Positions 14,968 through 23,316 of a DNA stretch of 43,232 bases are shown here, one piece after another. The translations under genes and the position numbers were made by a program. Every line of letters starts with the position of its first letter. The first letter of the stretch is position 1. The DNA comes from Reyranella massiliensis 521 (GTDB taxonomy: Bacteria; Pseudomonadota; Alphaproteobacteria; Reyranellales; Reyranellaceae): NCBI GenBank assembly GCA_945862125.1, contig CAMAYC010000032.1, positions 1 to 43,232 on the forward strand, written 5' to 3'. The notes beneath the pieces were generated by a model. The model worked only from the letters and a program-made list of their open reading frames with translations, made no database searches and was not told where the DNA came from.

Positions 14968-16262
14968 GCGCCCTTCTTGGGCGTGCGGTCGAAGACAACC
15001 GGCTTGGGCTTGCTGAAAGCCTTCTTGATGTGCACGCCCAATGAGCGGACCACCGTCGCGATCTGGCCGCCGGCGAATCGGAGCAGCACAACGCCGAATG
15101 CCAACGGTGGAATCTCACCGCCCCGGATAAAGTTGTGGCCGGCCCTGAGGAAGGTCGTGGCGCAAAACAACACCCACACTACTGTGATAACGAAGAGCGT
15201 CAGCAACAGCGGCACGAGTTGTGGCGCCAACAGGGCCGCCAGAAGGCCCGACGCCACGCCGACCAGCAGCACGGGCTGGTTCAGCGACATGCAGAGATGC
15301 AGCAATGCCGCCACCTTGGCCGACGGTGTGATATCGCGACTTTTCAGGATCTCGGGGAACATCCGGAACGAGACGTGGCGGAAGCCGTCCTGCCAACGCT
15401 GCTGCTGACGCAACCAGGTCTGGGTGTCGGCCGGTAGTTCGCCCGGCACGCCCACGCTGGTCAGGAACAGCGCGCGCCACCCCTTCACCCAGCCGCGATA
15501 AGTGAGATCGAGGTCCTCGGTGACGGTATCGCCCTTCCAACCGCCGCCGGCGTCGATGGCCGCGCGTTGCCAGATGCCGCAGGTGCCGTTGAAGGGCAGC
15601 GGATGGCCGGCCCAGCAGCGCGTCGCCTGCTCGATCCCAAGATGGGCGTCCAGCGTCACCATCTGCATCTCGGTGAGGGCATTCTCGTGCGGATTGAGGA
15701 AATCGAAGCGGGCCTGGACGAAGGCGGTCCCGGGCTCGGCGAAGAACGGTCGCATGCAGACGCGCAGGAAATTTACCGGCGGCACGTAATCGACGTCGAA
15801 GATTGCGAAGAAATCGTAAGGCGTCTGCTGCATTGCCTCGTGCAGTGCCCCGCCCTTGTAACCGCTGCGGTCGGTACGCTGCAGCGCCACGACGTCGAAG
15901 CCCCTGGCACGAAGTTCGGCCGCCACGGTGCGGACCATGTCAGCGGTCTCGTCGGTGCTGTCGTCAAGAAGCTGGATGTGAAGCTTGTCGCGCGGCCAGT
16001 CGAGGGCAGCCGCGGACTCCGCACCACGGCGAACTACGGCACCCTCATTAAAGGACGGAATTTGCACGACGACATGGGGCAGGTCGGCATCCGCCGGCAA
16101 CGGCGTAGCCAGCAGTACCTCCTCCCGCCGCAAGCCCGCATCCTTCAGGCGGTGGTGGAGAATCACCATGTAAAGCAGGCTGCCGATGAAGGCCGCCAGC
16201 AGGACACAGCAAACCGCGAAAAGCGCCGCAAAAAACAGAGCGAGGGTGGCGACGATGACCAT
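14964..16262 (-). CDS. Membrane glycosyltransferase family 2, cellulose-synthase-like (second paralogue)
   Basis: A 432-residue processive-type GT2. It has one or two N-terminal membrane helices (residues 3-36), a cytoplasmic catalytic domain and several C-terminal helices. Catalytic signatures in order: LLDDSTDET, the DxD motif FDVDY, the acceptor-site TEDLDL and QQQRW. The C-terminus ends VVFDRTPKKGA, nearly the same as the tail of the neighbouring GT2 (EFNRTPKTGT), so the two are a duplicated pair. It is the last gene of the glycan operon, 6 nt after its paralogue, and its stop overlaps the amidinotransferase stop through CTAG. The sugar donor is unknown; GDP-mannose is plausible because of the adjacent manC. 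Confidence 0.9.
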   Translation of the reverse strand: MVIVATLALFFAALFAVCCVLLAAFIGSLLYMVILHHRLKDAGLRREEVLLATPLPADADLPHVVVQIPSFNEGAVVRRGAESAAALDWPRDKLHIQLLDDSTDETADMVRTVAAELRARGFDVVALQRTDRSGYKGGALHEAMQQTPYDFFAIFDVDYVPPVNFLRVCMRPFFAEPGTAFVQARFDFLNPHENALTEMQMVTLDAHLGIEQATRCWAGHPLPFNGTCGIWQRAAIDAGGGWKGDTVTEDLDLTYRGWVKGWRALFLTSVGVPGELPADTQTWLRQQQRWQDGFRHVSFRMFPEILKSRDITPSAKVAALLHLCMSLNQPVLLVGVASGLLAALLAPQLVPLLLTLFVITVVWVLFCATTFLRAGHNFIRGGEIPPLAFGVVLLRFAGGQIATVVRSLGVHIKKAFSKPKPVVFDRTPKKGA

Positions 16263-16268
16263 CGGCGC

Positions 16269-17513
16269 TCAGGTGCCCGTCTTCGGCGTGCGATTGAATT
16301 CGGTCTTCTTGCCCAGTCCGGCACCCACGATCGCGCCTGCGTTGGCGACGGCCAGATAGACGATCAGGGCAGGCACGGTCGCTGCCGTAATCAGATAATC
16401 CACCACACTGCCACGGCCGAGTCGGCGATAGGCACCCCAGGTCATGCCGATCAGAATAACCAGCATGCCGATCAACCATAGCCACAGGCAAAACCTGAAC
16501 CCAGCCAACAGGTGTCCGTGCCCCAGGATCGACAGGAGAAGCGCCACCACGCCCACGACCAGAACCGGGAAGATCAGCTGCTGGCCGAGCGCAACAGTCG
16601 TCGTGTATTTGGCTTCGGTCGACCAATCCGATTTCCAGATCGGAATGAGCAACTTGCGGGCAACCTGCACGAAACCCTTGGACCAGCGGCTCTGCTGGGC
16701 GCTGAAGTCATCGATCTTCTGCGGCAACTCGCCAACCACGTGCGGTTCCATCAGGAAAACGCCGTTCCAGCCCTTGAGATGGGTACGCAGTACCAGGTCG
16801 AGATCTTCCGACAGCGTGTCGTGCGACCAGCCGCCGGCCTCTTCCACCGCAACACGACGCCAGATGCCGCCGGTCCCGTTGAACTGGAAGGGCACGCCGC
16901 GCCGCGCGCGGACATCCTGCTCGACAGCGAAATGCGCGTCCTGCATCAGGCGTTGCGCCCGGGTCAGCCAGTTACGGGGCCCATTGCCCCATTCGATGCG
17001 GGTCTGGACGAAGGCCGCCTTCGGATTGACAAGCATCGCCGCCATCGCGCGACGCAGCCAATCGGGAGCTGGAACGAAATCAGCGTCGAACACCGCAACA
17101 TAAGGCGCATCGCAGAGTGCCATGCCGGCGGCCAGTGCGCCGGCCTTGAAGCCGCTGCGATCGGCCCGTCTGACATGCACGACGTCCTTGCCCGCTCGGC
17201 AGAGGCGAGCGACCGCTAGAACGGCGATGTCGGAAGTGATGTCCGTGCTGTCGTCGAGAAGCTGGATGGTCAGCCGGTCAGCCGGCCAATCGAGCGCCGC
17301 GGCGGCGGACAACGCCCGCTCGACCACGAGCGGCTCGTTGTAGACCGGGATCTGAACAAGCACCCGTGGCAGATCCTGGCCTGCTGCCGGCGTTTCCGGA
17401 ACCGCCGGCGGAAGCTCGAACAACCAGTAGAGCAGATAGAGGAAGTAGCCGGCTATCGCGAATTGTACAGCCAGGCAAAGGACGATCACGAGATCGAGGG
17501 CCAAGAGCAGCAT
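16269..17513 (-). CDS. Membrane glycosyltransferase family 2, cellulose-synthase-like (first paralogue)
   Basis: A 414-residue GT2 enzyme built like its downstream neighbour: an N-terminal helix (residues 2-28), a GT-A domain with LLDDSTDITSD, the DxD motif FDADF, SEDLDLVLRTHLKGW and QQSRWSKGF, then four or so C-terminal membrane segments and the tail EFNRTPKTGT. These four motifs (D, DxD, ED, QxxRW) define processive beta-glycan synthases such as cellulose, mannan and PNAG synthases. The ATG at 17513 is preferred because the forty residues of the longer reading are non-homologous and overlap the ABC ATPase. It starts 13 nt after that ATPase gene. Product and donor are not determinable from sequence. 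Confidence 0.9.
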   Translation of the reverse strand: MLLLALDLVIVLCLAVQFAIAGYFLYLLYWLFELPPAVPETPAAGQDLPRVLVQIPVYNEPLVVERALSAAAALDWPADRLTIQLLDDSTDITSDIAVLAVARLCRAGKDVVHVRRADRSGFKAGALAAGMALCDAPYVAVFDADFVPAPDWLRRAMAAMLVNPKAAFVQTRIEWGNGPRNWLTRAQRLMQDAHFAVEQDVRARRGVPFQFNGTGGIWRRVAVEEAGGWSHDTLSEDLDLVLRTHLKGWNGVFLMEPHVVGELPQKIDDFSAQQSRWSKGFVQVARKLLIPIWKSDWSTEAKYTTTVALGQQLIFPVLVVGVVALLLSILGHGHLLAGFRFCLWLWLIGMLVILIGMTWGAYRRLGRGSVVDYLITAATVPALIVYLAVANAGAIVGAGLGKKTEFNRTPKTGT

Positions 17514-17526
17514 GCCGCCCTCCCCC

Positions 17527-18261
17527 TCAGTGGTAGTGGATCGGCACATCGAAGCAGCGGCCGTCCTCGATGTGGAGACGACGCGATGCCACATCGAAGA
17601 TGCGCTCGTCGTGCGTCGACAACACGACAGCACATTTGGCGCGCATGGCGAGGTCCTTGAGCTGATCGACGACCAACCGTCCCGCCACTCGGTCGAGCGC
17701 AGACGTCGGTTCGTCAGCGATGATGAGATCCGGCAGGCCGATCATGACGCGGGCGATGGCGACGCGCTGCTGTTGACCGCCTGATAGTTCGTCAGGCCAG
17801 GAATCCGCCTTGTCGGCGAGGCCCAAGAGGCCGAGCAGGTGGCGCGCCCTTGGTTCGTCCCAGGCATCATCCGAAAGCGGCGTGGTCGAAACGCCGGCGA
17901 TGACGTTCTGCAGGGCCGTCAGCGACGACAGGAGATTGCGTTTCTGAAACAGAAAACGAACCCGGTTGCGAAGGACATCGAGCTCAGAGCCGGTTACCCC
18001 GACCAGATCGGTGCCGAGCAGCCGGAGCTTACCCTCCGAGGGCTTGCGCATCGTGCCTAGGATCGTGAGGAGAGTCGTCTTGCCCGAGCCTGAAGGGCCG
18101 GTGACGATCACGAGTTCACCTTCGCGGACCTGCATGTTGATATCGAACAGCACGTCGACGCGCTGCGGCCCCTCACCGTAGTGATGGTGCACGTCCACCG
18201 CCTCGATGACCGGCGGTCCGAAGCCATGAGGATTGTCTGGAGGATTGCCCTTCGTGGTCAT
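17527..18261 (-). CDS. ABC transporter ATP-binding protein, DevA/LolD-like
   Basis: A 244-residue nucleotide-binding subunit of the MacB/LolD/DevA group. Walker A is [11 protein letters not shown], the Q-loop is FLFQKRNLL, the signature is LSGGQQQRVAIAR, Walker B is LIIADEPTSALD and the switch histidine is in LSTHDERIF. The start is the ATG at 18261, overlapping the permease stop as ATGA. DevA-like ATPases power export of lipids or glycolipids across the cell envelope with a DevC permease and a DevB membrane-fusion protein, and both partners are directly upstream here. It lies 13 nt before the first GT2 gene. Confidence 0.92.
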   Translation of the reverse strand: MTTKGNPPDNPHGFGPPVIEAVDVHHHYGEGPQRVDVLFDINMQVREGELVIVTGPSGSGKTTLLTILGTMRKPSEGKLRLLGTDLVGVTGSELDVLRNRVRFLFQKRNLLSSLTALQNVIAGVSTTPLSDDAWDEPRARHLLGLLGLADKADSWPDELSGGQQQRVAIARVMIGLPDLIIADEPTSALDRVAGRLVVDQLKDLAMRAKCAVVLSTHDERIFDVASRRLHIEDGRCFDVPIHYH

Positions 18262-19523
18262 TCGAACAGCATGATCGGATCGACCTTCCACAGGCGCCTG
18301 ATCGCGAACAGGCTCGACACCACTGTCATGACCACACAAGCAATGAGTGCCACACTCATTTCACGCAAGCCCATCGACATACCCAGATGCATCGCCGCTT
18401 CAGTCGCTCCATAGACGAACCGTCCGAGCGTAAACGCGACCAGAAAGGCCGGAGTGATGATCGCAGCGCCGATCTGGCCGATCATAAAGAGAAAGAACCA
18501 CCAGTCGTAGCCCAGGCTCTTCAGGATGGCGTATTCCGGCAGATAGAAGCGGATGATCTGATACTGAGCGTAGTAGATGAACACCATGCCGATCATCACG
18601 CCCATCACGAATCCCAGATCCGTGATGTAGCCGACCGGCGTTTCGCGCGACCAATACTTCCGCTCGCGCGACTCCAGTTCGGCCTTGGTTATCACCTCGC
18701 CGCGGCCAGCCAGCGCCCGATTGAGTTCCGTTCGAACAGCAATTGGATCGGCGCCCTGTGCGAGGCGAATGCCGATGAAGGCCGGCCTGTCCGACCACCA
18801 GGCGCCGAACACCTCGGCCATGGTTCCTTCGGACATCAGGACCGCGCCGTCGTTCAGTACGTTGGGACCCACCGCGAAGGTGCCGACGACGAAGAGCTGG
18901 CGCAGAAGTCCGCGGTTGTCGGGCGGCCCGAGCACCGGGACTTCCGGCGCGCCCTCAGCGATCTCGCCGAGATCGCCGAAATAGGGGCGCGATTCCCGAT
19001 CGTAGAGCATCCGGCGCGCCTCCCGGAGCTTGTAGAGGTTCTCGCGCAGGCCCGGGACGTCAATCGCCGGGCGTTCCACGTCGATAGCATACCAGGCAAT
19101 GCGCCGTGCGGTCGGCATGCCAGAGTGGCTCATCGACATGACACCGAACCACAACGGCATCGTGCCCGCCACCGAGGGGTTGGCCGACACAATGTCGGTC
19201 ATGGCTACAGGGACTTCGGCATGGAGCTGCAGGGACTTGAAGCCGTACGGCACCAGGACGAGGTCGGCAGCCACTGTGCGATGGAGACGGATTGCTGAAT
19301 CGTAGACCGCACGCTCGATGCCGAGCTGGGCGAATATGACGAGCAGACTGGCAGTGACGCCGGCCAGAGACAGCAAGGTGCTGGTGCGCTGACGCTTGAG
19401 CTGCTGCGCACCCAGCGGCATCGTCGTCGCCGTTTTCGCCGCGGCGCGCAAACGCACCAACGAGAACTTCGGCCGCCAGCCACGCAGCCTCAGCGACGGA
19501 AGGGCGGGTAGAACGAGTGCCAT
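18258..19523 (-). CDS. ABC transporter permease, FtsX/DevC-like
   Basis: A 421-residue inner-membrane protein of the MacB/FtsX fold. One membrane helix is near residues 50-70 (STLLSLAGVTASLLVIFAQL), a large periplasmic domain covers about 75-295, and three helices lie near the C-terminus (GFVMGVMIGMVFIYY, GQIGAAIITPAFLVAF, VALIACVVMTVVSSLFAI). It ends in the FtsX-like RRLWKVDPIMLFE. This is the DevC pattern: a mechanotransmission permease, not a channel. ATG overlaps the stop of the membrane-fusion gene by one base and its own stop overlaps the ATPase by four, so the trio is tightly coupled. Confidence 0.92.
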   Translation of the reverse strand: MALVLPALPSLRLRGWRPKFSLVRLRAAAKTATTMPLGAQQLKRQRTSTLLSLAGVTASLLVIFAQLGIERAVYDSAIRLHRTVAADLVLVPYGFKSLQLHAEVPVAMTDIVSANPSVAGTMPLWFGVMSMSHSGMPTARRIAWYAIDVERPAIDVPGLRENLYKLREARRMLYDRESRPYFGDLGEIAEGAPEVPVLGPPDNRGLLRQLFVVGTFAVGPNVLNDGAVLMSEGTMAEVFGAWWSDRPAFIGIRLAQGADPIAVRTELNRALAGRGEVITKAELESRERKYWSRETPVGYITDLGFVMGVMIGMVFIYYAQYQIIRFYLPEYAILKSLGYDWWFFLFMIGQIGAAIITPAFLVAFTLGRFVYGATEAAMHLGMSMGLREMSVALIACVVMTVVSSLFAIRRLWKVDPIMLFE

Positions 19524-20521
19524 CAGGGAAAAGTGACTCGGGTCTCGCGCCCCAGCACCGGTGGCATGCTGGACGGATCATCGAGTTCGATCTCGACCTG
19601 GACTACGCGGCCGTCGGTCGAGGAGCCGCCATCCGGCTCGACGCGTTGCATACGCTTTACCGTCGGCGCCACGCGCGAGATCGTGCCCTTGTAGACGGTC
19701 GGGCTGCCACGGAATGTGACCTCGACCTTGCCGCCGGGCACGACCCTGCCGACATGCAGCTCGTCGACGTCGGCCAGGATGCGCAACTTGCTCAGGTCGA
19801 CAATCTTGGCGATGCCGCTCGGCGACACCCGTTCGCCCTGGCGCGAATAGATCTGGACCACGACGCCGTCGAGCGGCGTACGGACGAGTGCCTGCTCGCG
19901 CGTGGTCCGCGCATTGTCCCGCTTGGCGGTGATGATGCCGATTTCCGTCTCGATCTGTGCAAGGTCGGTCGCCAGCGTTTCCTTCTGCACGCGCAGCTTG
20001 GCCTGCTCCCGCTCGAGGTTCTGCTGGGAAATGCTCAGCTCCAGCTGCTTCTGGTCCGGCGGCAGGCCCGACCGCTGCATCTGGAGCGCCTTGAGCTTGT
20101 TCGACTCGGCTTCCGACTTGACGACCACTTCCTGCATGGCGATTTCGGCGGTGCGGAAGCCTGAGACCATCGCCTCGCGCTGCTGCTGGGCCTTGATCAG
20201 TTCGGCGTCGGCCGAGCGGACGGCGACATCGGCCTTGGGATAGTTCGACAGGACGGCGATGATGTCGTCGCGCTTGACCTTCTGTCCGTCGGTGATGCGA
20301 AGCTCGAGAAGGACAGCCCCTCCCAACGGATCGCCCGCAATCACCGCCGTACCGGCCGGTGTATCGGTATAGCCGCGCGAGATCAGGGGCGTGGTCGACT
20401 TGGGTCCGTCCTGGGCGCTGCTGGTCTGTCGGTTGGGCCCAATCCACATGGCGAGGCCCACGGCAATGACCAGCATGCCGACGCCCACCGCGCCCCAGGT
20501 GAATGTTTTTGCGCGCGCCAT
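19523..20521 (-). CDS. HlyD/DevB-family membrane-fusion (periplasmic adaptor) protein
   Basis: A 332-residue periplasmic adaptor. An N-terminal membrane anchor (residues 8-26) is followed by half of a biotinyl-lipoyl domain (VLLELRITDGQKVKRDDIIAVL), a long coiled coil rich in Gln, Lys and Glu (about 95-205), the second lipoyl half (VRTPLDGVVVQIYSRQGERV) and a beta-barrel domain to the end. DevB-type adaptors bridge an inner-membrane pump to an outer-membrane channel. No TolC gene is present, but a Wza-like channel gene lies 42 nt upstream, so the two may work together (inference). Confidence 0.92.
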   Translation of the reverse strand: MARAKTFTWGAVGVGMLVIAVGLAMWIGPNRQTSSAQDGPKSTTPLISRGYTDTPAGTAVIAGDPLGGAVLLELRITDGQKVKRDDIIAVLSNYPKADVAVRSADAELIKAQQQREAMVSGFRTAEIAMQEVVVKSEAESNKLKALQMQRSGLPPDQKQLELSISQQNLEREQAKLRVQKETLATDLAQIETEIGIITAKRDNARTTREQALVRTPLDGVVVQIYSRQGERVSPSGIAKIVDLSKLRILADVDELHVGRVVPGGKVEVTFRGSPTVYKGTISRVAPTVKRMQRVEPDGGSSTDGRVVQVEIELDDPSSMPPVLGRETRVTFP

Positions 20522-20563
20522 GTCAGATAAGGCCGATTTCCATCCTAGTCCCCGGTCCGGCGA

Positions 20564-21706
20564 TCAGAACGCTGGCAGCGATACCGCCGTACCAGTGCTC
20601 CGGACGACACTAATGATCGAGAAAGTACGGTAAATTGAGGTCAGAATCTTGTCATACTCGTACAATGGCGCATTCGTGACATAGACCACATCGCGCGGCT
20701 GAAGGCCGAATTGTTGGCCGACGAACATCGATACCGGTTGCAGCAGGTCCAGGCGGAAGACCCTTGCCCGCGCCGCGGGATTGTTCTGCAGATCCGCCAT
20801 TCTGAACACATAGACGCCCGTTTTGTTGGCCTGAATATCGTTCAAACCTCCAACAGACCCCAGAGCCTCGATGAGCGACAAGTTGTGCTTGGTCATCTCG
20901 ACGTTGCCTGACTTCATCACAGCGCCGAGAACCGTGAAGACCCGCGAGTTAGGGCGAATAACGATCTCGTCACCTTTCTGGATGGCGATGTCGCCACCGG
21001 CCAGAAGCTCCGACCACTGAGCCGTCAGGATCACCTGGCCTTGCCGGCGAACGACAACTTGAAGCTGGTTCGGCCCGGAGCTCTGTCCGCCGGTCGGACC
21101 GCCGGCCCGGTTTATGGCGTCGACAACTGATTTCACGCCCTCAAGAATGGACACCCGCCCGGGATTCTTGATCTCGCCCGAGATCATGACTGTATGCGTC
21201 CGGTCCGCCACGAACTCGACGATGACCTGCGGATCCTGGGCCTTGCCCGCGAGTTGCTGGGCAATCCGCCGTTCCATCTGCTGGAGGTTGAGGCCGGCCA
21301 CCTGGACGGTGCCCACAAAGGGAATGTTGATCGTGCCGTCGTCCAGGACGCGCTGGACTCCGAAATCGGCGCCCGGCTTCTGGATGGTCGGAAAGATGCT
21401 GCCTTCGTAGGGCTCGAAAATGCGTACCTTCAGGGCATCGCCGGGCGCAACCGCGACCTGGCCGCCGGACGATAGCGTACTTGTGATCGACGGACGATCG
21501 ACGCTGGCGGGCTGGGCGTAGGCGGCAATGGTCGTTGGCGTGAGATCGATCACGTCGAACGGCAGCGCTTCGGTGGTCGTTCCCGCGGCACCGCCCATCC
21601 ACGGGCCGCTACCGGGCAAGGCAGAGCAGCCCGCAACACCGATACCCAAGCCGAGGACAATGGCGGTAGGTCGCGCGACTGCGCGCAGCCAGCTCCAAAT
21701 TGTCAA
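20564..21706 (-). CDS. Outer-membrane polysaccharide export lipoprotein (Wza/KpsD family)
   Basis: A 380-residue secreted lipoprotein. The signal is followed by a lipobox GVAGC, with Cys27 as the lipidation site. The polysaccharide-export domain starts at VAPGDALKVRIFEPYEG, and SLBB-type repeats follow (VMISGEIKNPGRVSILEGVKSVVDAI and VFTVLGAVMKSGNVEM). Near the end are LQPRDVVYVTNAPL and a last amphipathic stretch that could line the outer-membrane pore. TTG at 21706 is the only start that keeps the signal peptide; a GGAG lies eight bases upstream. Proteins of this family form the outer-membrane ring for group 1 or group 2 capsules. No Wzc or KpsE partner is encoded here. Confidence 0.9.
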   Translation of the reverse strand: MTIWSWLRAVARPTAIVLGLGIGVAGCSALPGSGPWMGGAAGTTTEALPFDVIDLTPTTIAAYAQPASVDRPSITSTLSSGGQVAVAPGDALKVRIFEPYEGSIFPTIQKPGADFGVQRVLDDGTINIPFVGTVQVAGLNLQQMERRIAQQLAGKAQDPQVIVEFVADRTHTVMISGEIKNPGRVSILEGVKSVVDAINRAGGPTGGQSSGPNQLQVVVRRQGQVILTAQWSELLAGGDIAIQKGDEIVIRPNSRVFTVLGAVMKSGNVEMTKHNLSLIEALGSVGGLNDIQANKTGVYVFRMADLQNNPAARARVFRLDLLQPVSMFVGQQFGLQPRDVVYVTNAPLYEYDKILTSIYRTFSIISVVRSTGTAVSLPAF

Positions 21707-21790
21707 ATTCCGATCTCCGTCCGGAACGGTCGCATCACAATGTGCCGCGCCTCGTCCCTTCCCATAATCCAGCCTCAGCTCACCCTGTAA
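21707..21790 (-). other. 84-base gap upstream of the Wza-like gene
   Basis: This is the widest break inside the glycan operon. It contains the GGAG ribosome site of the TTG start and a modest AT-rich patch, but no convincing -35/-10 pair and no terminator hairpin. An internal promoter is possible but not shown. Confidence 0.4.
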
Positions 21791-22174
21791 TTAGCCTGTG
21801 GTACCCTGCGGGTGCAAGCGATCCGCAGGGCCTTCTGCGAGCTTCGGACGCAGCCGCGAGAGCGCTTGTTCCATTGAATCAGCAACATCGAACAGTTGCG
21901 AAAATCCACTAACCAGCAGGCAATCGGCCGCTGGCCCGCTAAAAGAACAAAATACGATCCTTGCCGACAGTTCCGCAGCCCTGTGAAGCACAATTGCGAG
22001 AGCACGCACCCCTGCGGCACTCATGTAGGTGACCGCACTGCCATCGACGATGACACTGCCATGCGGCCGCAACGCCCCAACCATCAAGGCCTCGACGGAC
22101 TCTGACGTAGCAGAATCGACCCGTTCCGGCAGCATGATCGTGGCGACGGCTCCTTCCGCATTCGAATCCTTCAT
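21791..22174 (-). CDS. STAS-domain protein (anti-anti-sigma factor-like)
   Basis: A single STAS domain of 127 residues. The pattern is GSVIVDGSAVTYMSAAGVRALAIVL near residues 38-62, with Ser53 in MSAAG as the position that is phosphorylated in SpoIIAA-type proteins. A second half, RIVFCSFSGPAADCLLVSGFSQLFDVADS, completes the alpha/beta fold. STAS proteins bind kinases or anti-sigma factors and switch partners by serine phosphorylation; some also dock on transporters. No kinase or phosphatase is in the window. ATG overlaps the glycosyltransferase stop as ATGA. Its place inside a glycan export operon suggests post-translational control of synthesis or export, which is inference. Confidence 0.88.
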   Translation of the reverse strand: MKDSNAEGAVATIMLPERVDSATSESVEALMVGALRPHGSVIVDGSAVTYMSAAGVRALAIVLHRAAELSARIVFCSFSGPAADCLLVSGFSQLFDVADSMEQALSRLRPKLAEGPADRLHPQGTTG

Positions 22175-23313
22175 ACGGACTTCTCCGCCGTATTATCCCT
22201 GCGAGCACTCCAATGGCCTCCGAGGTCGGTTCCGCGCCAATGGATAGCCCGGCTGCCAAGCGCACTGGCCATCAGCGCCGGCGCCAGGACCTCGCGCAGA
22301 ATTGCCGCGGCCGCCGCCAGAGGGCCAAATGCCAGCCCGCGCCCGGTCATGAACCACTTCTCGCCGCCCAGCCACGCCGCTGTATGGACGACCAACCCGG
22401 CGGCGGCGACGCCCGCGCCCGCTCCGGCACAGATGAGAGCCACTGCACCGGCCGCTCCCGACGCCGCCCAGCCGATCAAGGGCTCCCACAGCACCAAGGG
22501 CCACACCGGAAGACGCAGCCTTGTCCGCGCCCACCGGACCTGCCGCCGCCAGACCGTCGACCAGTCGCGGCGTCCCAACGGGAGCCGCAGCATCGCATCG
22601 CCCAGGCAAGTGGCGAGGCCAAGCTCGCGCACCGAGCGTACAACTGAGTAATCGTCGGCGATCCAGCGGTTGAAACCGCGCCAGTTGCCGATCCGCTGCA
22701 GCGTATCCCGCGACAACAGGGTCACCCCCCCCGATGCCACCGCAAGGCCTAGCCGGTCAGCGGCAAACAGGAACCTAGCCTGGTGTCCATCGATGTAAGC
22801 GCACTCCATTTCGGCGGCAAAATTCTCCGGCGCATCGCCTGCTTTGAGCGCCAGCACGAGCCCAACCGTGGCCGATAGAGGTGCGGCAGCCCGGCAAAGC
22901 TCATCGACATCGAATACGATCCCCGCATCGCACAGCGCCACGACTTCGCGACTGGCCGCCTCGAGCCCCTTGCGGACGTTGTTCATCTTGGGATTAAAAG
23001 TGTCGTCCGTGCCGACCAGGATCGGCGCATCGGGCCACAGCGCCCGGGTCGGTGCCACGGCGCCGTCGTCGGCATGGGCTACGCAGATCAGAATCTCGGC
23101 TCCCGCCCGGGCAAGTTCGGCAAGGGCTCGGACATAGGCGGCCGACGCGTCGCCGGCACCGTTCATCGGCGCGACAATGCTGAAATCCATAGGCCGATGC
23201 CGCACGGTCGTGTGCCGCCTAGGACGTCGCGCGAGCGCGGCGCTCACCCAGTGCACGCCGAGGCTCAACGACCACCAGCCGAACCCAAGCCAGACAGGGG
23301 CTCCGGCGTCCAT
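22171..23313 (-). CDS. Glycosyltransferase family 21-like membrane protein (ceramide glucosyltransferase/HpnI-like)
   Basis: A 380-residue membrane glycosyltransferase. An N-terminal helix (about 6-27) is followed by a GT-A domain beginning DFSIVAPMNGAG, with NPKMNNVRKGLE, the metal-site aspartates in ALCDAGIVFDVDE, the catalytic RWIADDYSVVRSVRELG and the final RRQVRWART (the (Q/R)xxRW motif). Three C-terminal membrane helices follow (about 270-340). GT21 enzymes add a sugar to ceramide or to a hopanoid-type lipid at the inner membrane. That suggests the operon builds a glycolipid, or starts its glycan on a lipid. The ATG at 23313 is two codons after the ABC ATPase stop. The acceptor cannot be decided here. 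Confidence 0.82.
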   Translation of the reverse strand: MDAGAPVWLGFGWWSLSLGVHWVSAALARRPRRHTTVRHRPMDFSIVAPMNGAGDASAAYVRALAELARAGAEILICVAHADDGAVAPTRALWPDAPILVGTDDTFNPKMNNVRKGLEAASREVVALCDAGIVFDVDELCRAAAPLSATVGLVLALKAGDAPENFAAEMECAYIDGHQARFLFAADRLGLAVASGGVTLLSRDTLQRIGNWRGFNRWIADDYSVVRSVRELGLATCLGDAMLRLPLGRRDWSTVWRRQVRWARTRLRLPVWPLVLWEPLIGWAASGAAGAVALICAGAGAGVAAAGLVVHTAAWLGGEKWFMTGRGLAFGPLAAAAAILREVLAPALMASALGSRAIHWRGTDLGGHWSARRDNTAEKSV

Positions 23314-23316
23314 GCG

